A stretch of 8,841 nucleotides of DNA from Gemmatimonadota bacterium (lineage in GTDB: Bacteria; Gemmatimonadota; Gemmatimonadetes; JACCXV01; JAHWKZ01), in assembly GCA_019347645.1 (NCBI GenBank), contig JAHWKZ010000058.1, positions 1 to 8,841 of the forward strand, in the 5' to 3' direction. Positions 1 through 5,304 of the stretch are shown here, one piece after another. The notes below the pieces were generated by a model that saw nothing but the letters and a program-made list of their open reading frames with translations, was not told where the DNA came from and searched no databases. Made by a program: the position numbers and the translations under genes. The number at the start of each line of letters is the position of its first letter. The first letter of the stretch is position 1.

Positions 1-166
1 CCTCGATCCGCCGGCGATCGCCCTCCGGGGTGGGGCTCAGGAGCAACCGCTGCCCCTCGGCGAACCGTTCGAGATGGTCCGTCAGGGTGAAGACCAGCGC
101 CTCGCCCTTCACGCCGTGCGGCTTGACGATCTTACCGACAGCGACGTAGTCGGGCGCCCCGGCCAT
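1..166 (-). CDS. rimM: Ribosome maturation factor RimM (N-terminal part, runs off the left edge)
   Basis: RimM binds S19 and the 30S head and helps late 16S rRNA processing and assembly in the cytoplasm. About 55 residues are visible. After the start comes VAVGKIVKPHGVKGEALVF, which matches the N-terminal RimM beta-barrel signature (G-x-I/V-x-K-P-H-G-V-K-G-E), followed by TDHLERFAEGQRLLL, typical of the same domain. The C-terminal PRC-barrel half lies outside the window. The ATG at 166 lies 6 nt after the rpsP stop codon, so the gene is read from the ffh-rpsP transcript. GGAG is directly adjacent to the start, and stronger GAGGAG matches lie about 12 nt upstream inside the last rpsP codons. 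The KH-domain gene khpA, which separates rpsP and rimM in many bacteria, is absent here. trmD and rplS would be expected next, beyond the edge. Confidence 0.93.
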   Translation of the reverse strand, partial: MAGAPDYVAVGKIVKPHGVKGEALVFTLTDHLERFAEGQRLLLSPTPEGDRRRIE

Positions 167-172
167 CTCCGG

Positions 173-634
173 CTACTTCTCCTCTTCCTCTTCTTCCTCT
201 TCCTCCTCTTCTTCCTCTTCTTCCTCTTCCTCCTCCGGCCGGGGCGCCTCGACGGGCTCCTCTTCGGCCTCTTCCTCGATCTCGGCGACGACCTCCTCGG
301 GAGCCTCCTCGACCTCGGGCTCCGGCGCCTCGCGCTCGGCCGGCTCGGCCGGGGTCGGCTTCGGGGCCGGGGCCTCTCCGGTCCGGAATTCCTGCCAAAT
401 GCCGGTCTTCGACAGCAGCGACCGCGCGGCGTCGGTCGGCTGAGCGCCTTCTTGGAGCCACTTCAGGGCCTTCTCGCGGTCGATCCTGATCTCCGCCGGA
501 TCGGTGCGCGGGTTGTAGGTGCCGATCGTATCGAGGAAGCGGCCGTCACGCGGGCTGCGCTGGTCCGCGATCACCATACGGAACGACGGTTGCTTCTTGG
601 CGCCCATGCGCCGGAGACGGATTCGTACGGACAT
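173..634 (-). CDS. rpsP: 30S ribosomal protein S16 with a long acidic, poly-glutamate C-terminal tail
   Basis: S16 is a primary assembly protein of the 30S subunit. Residues 1-85 form the standard S16 fold: MSVRIRLRRMGAKKQPSFR at the start, then VIADQRSPRDGRFLDTIGTYNP, and later DREKALKWLQEGAQPTDAAR. The family is usually about 80-100 residues, whereas this protein has 153. The extra 65 or so residues are rich in Pro, Ala and Glu, and end in 19 glutamates (residues 134-152) and one lysine. Two copies of a 26-nt repeat underlie that run. The ATG at 634 has GGGAGG and AAAGGA upstream. It starts 4 nt after the ffh stop codon and ends 6 nt before rimM, so the three genes are probably co-transcribed. 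The S16 call is certain; any function of the tail is unknown. Tail length could be affected by assembly of the repeat. Confidence 0.97.
   Translation of the reverse strand: MSVRIRLRRMGAKKQPSFRMVIADQRSPRDGRFLDTIGTYNPRTDPAEIRIDREKALKWLQEGAQPTDAARSLLSKTGIWQEFRTGEAPAPKPTPAEPAEREAPEPEVEEAPEEVVAEIEEEAEEEPVEAPRPEEEEEEEEEEEEEEEEEEEK
176..236 (-). repeat. 61-nt purine tract containing a 26-nt direct repeat (27-nt period) in the rpsP tail
   Basis: All bases from 176 to 236 are C or T on the plus strand, hence A or G in the mRNA. Positions 183-208 and 210-235 are identical 26-nt copies separated by one base, giving a 27-nt (nine-codon) period that stays in frame. The mRNA consists only of GAG and GAA codons with one final AAG. 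This pattern is what a tandem duplication of a nine-codon unit would leave. The tract also contains several AGGAGG/GGAGG-like anti-Shine-Dalgarno matches close to the rimM start. Confidence 0.9.
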
Positions 635-638
635 TCCT

Positions 639-1955
639 TTACCTCCCGAAGAGTGCGTTGGCCCCGAACGTGCCTCGGAGCCGCTTCATCATCTGGTTCA
701 TCTGGGCGAACTGCTTCATCAGCCGGTTGACCTCCTGGACCGTCGTCCCGCTCCCCTTCGCGATCCGCTTGCGACGGCTCCCGTTCAGGATCTTCGGGTG
801 GCGCCGCTCCTGGGGGGTCATCGACAGGACGATCGCCTCGATCCGCTTGAGGCGGTCGGGATCGACCTCGACGTCCTGGAGCTTCTTCCCCCCCGGCAGC
901 ATCCCGAGCAGGCTCTCGAGCGGTCCCATCCGCTTGATCTGCTTCATGGCGACGAGGAAGTCGTCGAGGTCGAACCCGCCCTTCTTCCCCACCTTCTCCT
1001 CGAGCTCGGCCGCCTCTTCCTCGTCGATCGCCTCCTGAGCGCGCTCGACCAGGGACACCACGTCCCCGCGATCGAGGATCCGGTCGGCCATCCGGTCGGG
1101 ATGGAAGGTTTCCAGCGCCTCGAGCCGCTCCCCGGTCCCCACGAGCTTGATCGGCAGACCGGTGACGGAGTGGATCGACAGCGCCGCCCCACCGCGGGCG
1201 TCGCCGTCCATCTTCGTCAGCACCACTCCCGTCATCGGGAGCCGCCGGTGGAACGACTCGGCGATCCGGACCGCGTCCTGGCCGGTCATCCCGTCGGCGA
1301 CCAGGAGCGTCTCCACGGGGTCGACGGCTTCGACGACACGCTCGAGCTCCGCCATCATCGCCTCATCGACGTGGAGCCGACCGGCGGTGTCCACGATCAC
1401 CAGGTTCCGCCGCTCCGCGCGCGCCTTCTCGATTCCCCGGCGGGCGATCTCCGCCACGTCGGTCTCGCCGCGCTCGGCGAAGACCGGGACCTCGAGCTGC
1501 TTCCCCAGGGTCTCGAGCTGGTCGATCGCCGCCGGCCGCTGCACGTCCAGCGCCGCCAGGATCGGCTTCCGCCCCTCCCGGCTCAGACGACGGGCCAGCT
1601 TCGCCGCCGTCGTCGTCTTCCCCGAGCCCTGCAGCCCCACCAGCAGGATCACCGTCGGCCCGACCGGCGCGATCTCCAGCCCCGCCCGCTCATCCCCGAG
1701 CAGTGTGACCAGCTCGTCGTGGACGATCTTGATGATCTGCTGGGCCGGGGTGATCGACCTCGCGACCTCCTCTCCCTTGGCCTTCTCCGCCACACGGGCG
1801 CAGAACTCCTTCGCCACTTTGTAATGGACGTCGGCCTCCAGCAGCGCGCGACGCACCTCGCGCATCCCCTCGTCGACCATCGTCTCGTCGAGGATGCCCC
1901 GGCTCTTGAAGCGCGCGAAGGCGCCGTCGAGCTTGGCGCTCAGATCTTCGAACAT
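639..1955 (-). CDS. ffh: Signal recognition particle protein Ffh (SRP54 GTPase)
   Basis: Ffh is the protein subunit of the bacterial SRP. It binds signal sequences of nascent membrane proteins and the 4.5S/SRP RNA, and docks with FtsY in a GTP-dependent way. The protein has 438 residues (family about 440-460). The N domain is residues 1-90, starting MFEDLSAKLDGAFARF. The G domain has P-loop GLQGSGKTTTAAKLA (107-121), the insertion-box DVQRPAAIDQL, DTAGR (189-193), TKMDGDARGGAAL (247-259) and GTGE (273-276). The methionine-rich M domain (about 325-438) carries the RNA-binding motif NGSRRKRIAKGSG (391-403). I chose the ATG at 1955 because it gives the conserved N-terminus. An in-frame extension to 2195 is Pro/Gly/Arg-rich and overlaps the divergent gene. 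It is first in the ffh-rpsP-rimM operon, with a weak AGGGA ribosome binding site. Confidence 0.97.
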   Translation of the reverse strand: MFEDLSAKLDGAFARFKSRGILDETMVDEGMREVRRALLEADVHYKVAKEFCARVAEKAKGEEVARSITPAQQIIKIVHDELVTLLGDERAGLEIAPVGPTVILLVGLQGSGKTTTAAKLARRLSREGRKPILAALDVQRPAAIDQLETLGKQLEVPVFAERGETDVAEIARRGIEKARAERRNLVIVDTAGRLHVDEAMMAELERVVEAVDPVETLLVADGMTGQDAVRIAESFHRRLPMTGVVLTKMDGDARGGAALSIHSVTGLPIKLVGTGERLEALETFHPDRMADRILDRGDVVSLVERAQEAIDEEEAAELEEKVGKKGGFDLDDFLVAMKQIKRMGPLESLLGMLPGGKKLQDVEVDPDRLKRIEAIVLSMTPQERRHPKILNGSRRKRIAKGSGTTVQEVNRLMKQFAQMNQMMKRLRGTFGANALFGR

Positions 1956-2062
1956 CGGTCCCTGTGGCTTTCCGTCGTGCGGATCGGCCCGCCCCGGTCC
2001 GGGGACGGCGCCCCCGCGGTCCGGGTCGCGCCCAGAGAGCGGGGGAAGCGAATAGGCCAGGG

Positions 2063-2091
2063 AATATAGCCGGCCGGCCCCGGTCGGGCCA
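2063..2091 (-). promoter_or_regulatory. Possible sigma70-like promoter for ffh-rpsP-rimM
   Basis: On the minus strand, TATATT (2063-2068, 5 of 6 matches to the -10 consensus) lies in the most AT-rich spot of the ffh/Uma2 intergenic region. A weak TGGCCC (2086-2091, 3 of 6 matches) lies 17 nt upstream. This would give a leader of about 100 nt before ffh. The poor -35 keeps confidence low. No comparable plus-strand promoter for the divergent gene was found. Confidence 0.3.
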
Positions 2092-2169
2092 CGGTTCGGC
2101 ATGGCTGGTGCCGGGATGACGGCGTAAGTTGGACGTCGACCCTCCGAAATCGACTCGAAGGAGGCTGGA

Positions 2170-2757
2170 ATGAACCCGCCCGACGTGGGGACCACGGAGC
2201 GTACGTATACGATCGAGGAATACGAGCGGCTGCCCGACGAGGACGGCTACAGGACGGAGCTCGTCGAGGGGAAGCTGGTCCGTGAGCAGCTCCCCGGTCC
2301 CGAGCACGGGTGGTCCACCCTGAAGCTGGCGGCCAGAATCCTGCAGCACGTCGAGGCGAATCATCTGGGCCTGGCGCTCGCCGAGACCGGTTTCGTCCTG
2401 GCCGACGATCCGCCGACGATCCGCGGCCCGGACATCGCCTTCATCGCCCGGGAGAACCTCCCGGAGGGCGGATTACCCCGGGGTTACTGGCGAATCCCCC
2501 CCGACCTCGCCGTCGAGATCGTCTCCCCGTCGAACACGCGGGCGGAGATCCGCGAGAAGGTCCTCGAGTACCTCGCCGCGGGGGCCCGGCTCGTCTGGGT
2601 CGTCGAGCCGCGGACCCGGTCGGTTACCGTTTACCGTTCGCGAACGGACGTGCGGGTCCTGAAGGCGCCGGAGACGCTGGGCGGCGGGGACCTCCTTCCG
2701 GGCTTCGCTCTCCCGCTCGCGGAGCTCTTCGCTTCGCCCGAGTTCCCCGAGGACTGA
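2170..2757 (+). CDS. Uma2-family (DUF820) putative restriction-endonuclease-like protein
   Basis: The 195-residue protein matches the Uma2/DUF820 family of PD-(D/E)xK nuclease-fold proteins, abundant in cyanobacteria and other environmental bacteria. Their biological role is mostly undefined. Family hallmarks are YTIEEYERLPDEDGYRTELVEGKL near the start (shown here in part as ERLPDEDGYRTELVEGKL), GPDIAF (87-92) with the first catalytic-type Asp, LAVEIVSPSN (113-122) with the Glu, and REKVLEYLAAGARLVWVV (128-145) with a conserved Lys. The C-terminus GGGDLLPGFALPLAELF is also typical. All the expected active-site residues seem present, so it looks intact. The ATG at 2170 has GAAGGAGG 5-6 nt upstream. 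It is alone on the plus strand between two minus-strand housekeeping units. Uma2 proteins often occur as scattered singletons, and a DNA substrate is inferred from fold only. Confidence 0.88.
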   Translation: MNPPDVGTTERTYTIEEYERLPDEDGYRTELVEGKLVREQLPGPEHGWSTLKLAARILQHVEANHLGLALAETGFVLADDPPTIRGPDIAFIARENLPEGGLPRGYWRIPPDLAVEIVSPSNTRAEIREKVLEYLAAGARLVWVVEPRTRSVTVYRSRTDVRVLKAPETLGGGDLLPGFALPLAELFASPEFPED

Positions 2758-3020
2758 TTCGAGCGCGCCGTACGGACGCGATCACGGCGCGGCCACCACC
2801 ACCATTAATGGAGGGGCGTCGCCCCCCATTCGCGGACTTCCCCTTGGCCGAGCGCGCGAGGATGTCAGGAGGCATCCGCTGATCCGACCAGGAGGCGCGT
2901 CCGGTCCGGCGCATCCCTCGCTGGAGCGTCGCGACCGGCACGACACTCATATCAGGCGGAGATCACCCCCGGCTACGACTCCTCGACCGCCTCTTCCAAT
3001 CCCGCGTCAGTCGAGCGGCA
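2758..3020. other. Convergent intergenic region without a supported gene
   Basis: This 263-nt spacer separates the 3' ends of the Uma2 gene and the FAD oxidoreductase gene. It holds a 10-nt palindrome CCATTAATGG (2802-2811) that runs into a GC-rich hairpin (2808-2829). Open frames crossing it have no recognisable protein signature. No tRNA, repeat array or mobile-element end was seen. Confidence 0.6.
2808..2829. terminator. GC-rich hairpin between convergent genes, possible bidirectional terminator
   Basis: ATGG (2808-2811) plus GGGGC (2813-2817) pairs with GCCCC (2821-2825) plus CCAT (2826-2829). This gives a 9-bp stem with one bulged A and a GTC loop. Its place between two converging genes suits a terminator for both. 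No U-tract follows on either strand, so intrinsic termination is uncertain. Confidence 0.35.
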
Positions 3021-4460
3021 TCAGTCGGCGGCCGCGACCCCCGCCGCGGGCTTCACATTCTGGTTCAGGCGGAACCGGTTGTCCGGGTCGTACTTCGCCT
3101 TGATCTCCGCCAGCCGTGCGTAGTTCGCCCCGTAGGCGTCGTCCGGGACGCGCTCGGCCTCGTCTTCGGTCAGGAAGTTCACGTAGGTGCCACCGGTCGC
3201 GAAGGGCGCGGTGGCGTCGAAGAACTCGCGCGCCCAGGTAACGCACCGCTCGTCGTCGGCGGGATCTTCCCACCGGGTGTGGACGTTCATCAAGAACTCG
3301 GCGTCACGATGCGGATACGGCGTCGACTCGATGGGCCGGCGAGCCTGCTCACCGCCGAGGCGCGCCACGAAGATCTCCGAGAGCGGCGAGGGGAGCGACT
3401 CCGTGTACTTCATCATCGCGTCCAGCGCGCCGTCTTCGATCTCGGTGAAGTTGTGCGACTTCCAATAGTTGCGCGCGCCCGGCTCGAGGAGCGGGTCGAA
3501 CGCGGCCTGCCAGCCCGCGTAGGGGTGCGGCCCGACCACGTCGGCGACCCGGTCGCCGAAGGCGCCGAGGGGCTGCAGCAGCCGCTCGCCTTCGTCCATG
3601 TCCCCCGCGTAGAAACAGGCCAGGATGACGATCGGCTCGCCGTGGATCTCCTCGGGAAGGAACGGGAGTGGCGGCGCCTTCCGCAGGACGAACCAGACGT
3701 TCAGCTCGTCGGGCATCTCTTCGACGAAGTCGCGATAGAAGTCGAGGACCTCCGGGGCGTCGTCGAAGCGATGGACGACCAGGCCGGAGAGCACCTCGGG
3801 GCCGACCGGATGGAGCTCGAACTCGAACGAGGTCACCACGCCGAAGTTCCCGCCGCCGCCGCGGATCGCCCAGAACAGGTCGGGGTTTTCGAACTCGCTC
3901 GCCCGGACGATCTCGCCGTCGGGGGTGACCACGTCGGCGGACAGCAGGTTGTCCACGGTCAGGCCGTGCTTCCGCGACAACCATCCGAATCCACCGCCCA
4001 GGGTGAGCCCGGCGATGCCGGTGGTGGAATTGATGCCGGTCGGCGTGGCCAGGCCGAAGAGCTGCGTCTCGCGATCCAGGTCGCCCAGGGAGTTCCCCGG
4101 CTCGACCCGGGCGCAGCGGGCGTCGGGATCGACGTGGATCCCCTTCATCGGGGAGAGGTCGATCAGCAGCCCGCCGTCGCAGACCGCTTTGCCGGCGATG
4201 TTGTGGCCCCCGCCGCGAATCGCCACGAGGAGATCGTGCTGGCGGGCGAAGCGGACGGCCTGGACGACGTCGGAGGCGCCCCGGCATCGGACGACCAGCC
4301 CGGGACGACGATCGATCATCGCGTTCCAGATCGTCCGGGCCTCCTCGTAGCCGGGGTCGCCGGGGCGGGCGATCGAGCCGCGCAGGCCGGCCGCCAGCGC
4401 CTCGACGTCGTCGTTCGCGATCTCCGTCGTGTCGCCCGCGAGGGTTTTGATCGTGGCCAT
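3021..4460 (-). CDS. FAD-binding oxidoreductase, berberine-bridge-enzyme (BBE) type
   Basis: This is a 479-residue flavoprotein of the VAO/PCMH superfamily. The FAD_binding_4 domain covers about residues 53-220: VVRCRGASDVVQAVRFAR, then VAIRGGGHNIAGKAVCDGG, where His86 is the expected 8-alpha-histidyl FAD attachment site, then GLTLGGGFGWLSRKHGLTVDN and IRGGGGNFGVVTSFEF. The C-terminal BBE motif is YGANYARLAEIKAKYDPDN followed by RFRLNQNVKP (443-471). The family oxidises alcohols, sugars or amines with O2 or another acceptor; the substrate cannot be predicted here. The second flavin-linking Cys of bicovalent members appears to be Asn/Ser (NST, 144-146), so only the His link is expected. No signal peptide is visible. 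The ATG at 4460 follows GAGAGGA. An in-frame extension to 4745 overlaps rpe and is rejected. It lies 157 nt from rpe and has its own candidate promoter, so it is probably a separate unit. Confidence 0.93.
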   Translation of the reverse strand: MATIKTLAGDTTEIANDDVEALAAGLRGSIARPGDPGYEEARTIWNAMIDRRPGLVVRCRGASDVVQAVRFARQHDLLVAIRGGGHNIAGKAVCDGGLLIDLSPMKGIHVDPDARCARVEPGNSLGDLDRETQLFGLATPTGINSTTGIAGLTLGGGFGWLSRKHGLTVDNLLSADVVTPDGEIVRASEFENPDLFWAIRGGGGNFGVVTSFEFELHPVGPEVLSGLVVHRFDDAPEVLDFYRDFVEEMPDELNVWFVLRKAPPLPFLPEEIHGEPIVILACFYAGDMDEGERLLQPLGAFGDRVADVVGPHPYAGWQAAFDPLLEPGARNYWKSHNFTEIEDGALDAMMKYTESLPSPLSEIFVARLGGEQARRPIESTPYPHRDAEFLMNVHTRWEDPADDERCVTWAREFFDATAPFATGGTYVNFLTEDEAERVPDDAYGANYARLAEIKAKYDPDNRFRLNQNVKPAAGVAAAD

Positions 4461-4537
4461 TGTCCTCTCTGTCTCCTTCTCGGTGATGCCGCTCCGGTCC
4501 CTGGGTGGGGCCCCGCATCGGCGATTTTGATATGAGA

Positions 4538-4555
4538 TCCCGGTCTCGTCCGGGA
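4538..4555 (-). other. Small stem-loop in the leader of the FAD oxidoreductase gene
   Basis: TCCCGG pairs with CCGGGA (4538-4543 with 4550-4555) around a 6-nt loop. It lies downstream of the candidate promoter and about 78 nt before the start codon, so it would be in the 5' UTR. No T-tract follows it on the minus strand, so it is a poor terminator for rpe. A regulatory role is not shown. Confidence 0.3.
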
Positions 4556-4577
4556 AAGTCGAACTCCCTCCGTACTG

Positions 4578-4606
4578 TGTATACCACGTGGCGGAAAGGC
4601 GATCAA
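4578..4606 (-). promoter_or_regulatory. Candidate sigma70-like promoter for the FAD oxidoreductase gene
   Basis: On the minus strand, TTGATC (4601-4606, 4 of 6 matches to -35) and TATACA (4578-4583, 4 of 6 matches to -10) are separated by exactly 17 nt. The spacer contains a perfect 8-bp palindrome CCACGTGG (4584-4591) next to the -10 element, which could be an operator. Transcription would start near 4571, giving a leader of about 110 nt. The promoter sits just after the rpe stop codon, consistent with separate control of the oxidoreductase. Confidence 0.5.
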
Positions 4607-4617
4607 CCCGAGTCGAT

Positions 4618-5304
4618 TCAGGAGGCGATGATCCGCGTCGCCGCCGAGCGCAGGGCGCGGACGCCGTCGGCGGGATCGTCGTACCGGTAGACCCCGGAGC
4701 CGGAGACCAGGACATCGGCCCCGGCCGCCACCACGTCGGCGGCATTTTCGGCGGTGATCCCGCCGTCGACCTGGAGGAGCGGCCGACGCTCGGCGGGGAT
4801 CGCGTCCATCCGGTCGCGGCACTCGGCGAGCCGGTCGAGCGTGGCCGGGATGAACGCCTGTCCGGCCCAGCCGGGGTTCACGCTCATGATCAGGACGAGG
4901 TCGACGTCCTCCCAGACGGCGTCGAGCGCGTCGAGCGAGGTGCCGGGGTTGATGGCCACGCCGGCCGCGGCGCCGAGCTCGCGGATCGCCTGGAGCTGGC
5001 GGTGGAGGTGGGGCGCGGCCTCGAGGTGGAGGGTCAGGCCGTCGGCGCCCGCGTCGACGTACTCGTCGAAGTACTTCTCCGGGGCTTCCACCATGAGATG
5101 GACGTCGATGAAGAGATCGGTGGCCGCCTCGACCACCCGGATCACGTCGGCTCCGAACGTCAGGTTGGGGACGAAGTGGCCGTCCATCACGTCGACGTGG
5201 ATCCACTCGGCGCCGCCGGCCTCGACTGCCACGACCTCTTCGGCCAGTCGCCCCAGGTCGGCGGCCAGGATCGACGGCGAGATCAGGACGCGCCCCGGGC
5301 TCAC
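4618..5304 (-). CDS. rpe: Ribulose-phosphate 3-epimerase
   Basis: Rpe interconverts ribulose 5-phosphate and xylulose 5-phosphate in the pentose phosphate (and Calvin) pathway. It is a cytosolic, metal-dependent TIM-barrel enzyme. The protein has 228 residues, a normal length. Seen in order: ISPSILAADL (8-17), WIHVDVMDGHFVPNLTFG (34-51), which gives His36 and Asp38, DVHLMVEAPEKY with His69, AINPGTSL (117-124), MSVNPGWAGQAF (140-151), VDGGI with Asp180 (179-183) and the phosphate-binding SGSGVY (201-206). The metal ligands and both catalytic Asp residues are all present. The start is GTG at 5304, whose bases overlap the stop codon of the PASTA gene (GTGA, 4 nt), suggesting translational coupling. 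It is the last gene of the thiG-rsmB-PASTA-rpe cluster. Confidence 0.97.
   Translation of the reverse strand: MSPGRVLISPSILAADLGRLAEEVVAVEAGGAEWIHVDVMDGHFVPNLTFGADVIRVVEAATDLFIDVHLMVEAPEKYFDEYVDAGADGLTLHLEAAPHLHRQLQAIRELGAAAGVAINPGTSLDALDAVWEDVDLVLIMSVNPGWAGQAFIPATLDRLAECRDRMDAIPAERRPLLQVDGGITAENAADVVAAGADVLVSGSGVYRYDDPADGVRALRSAATRIIAS

Noticed and set aside
519..2069. Long plus-strand open frame antisense to ffh (also others antisense to the FAD oxidoreductase, rpe, PASTA gene and rsmB)
   Set aside because: High GC leaves few stops in shadow frames. The translations are Arg/Pro/His-biased and lack any family motif, while the opposite strand encodes clear conserved proteins.
1956..2195. In-frame N-terminal extension of Ffh by 80 residues
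   Set aside because: The extension is Pro/Gly/Arg-rich, has no resemblance to SRP54 and overlaps the divergent Uma2 start. The ATG at 1955 gives the conserved N-terminus.
2881..2915. GC-rich imperfect palindrome near GTCCGGTCCGGCGC
   Set aside because: The arms do not pair cleanly beyond CCGG/CCGG, and this level of self-complementarity is expected in sequence this rich in G and C.
2624..2950. 108-residue minus-strand frame in the Uma2/FAD intergenic region
   Set aside because: It overlaps the Uma2 3' end, has low-complexity Gly/Arg composition, and no ribosome binding site or recognisable domain.
4538..4555. Stem-loop considered as an intrinsic terminator for rpe
   Set aside because: The stem is only 6 bp, has no T-tract after it, and lies beyond a better-supported promoter, so it was listed as a leader stem-loop only.
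4461..4745. In-frame N-terminal extension of the FAD oxidoreductase by 95 residues
   Set aside because: It runs through the intergenic spacer and into rpe on the same strand, is low in protein-like character, and the ATG at 4460 has a good ribosome binding site.
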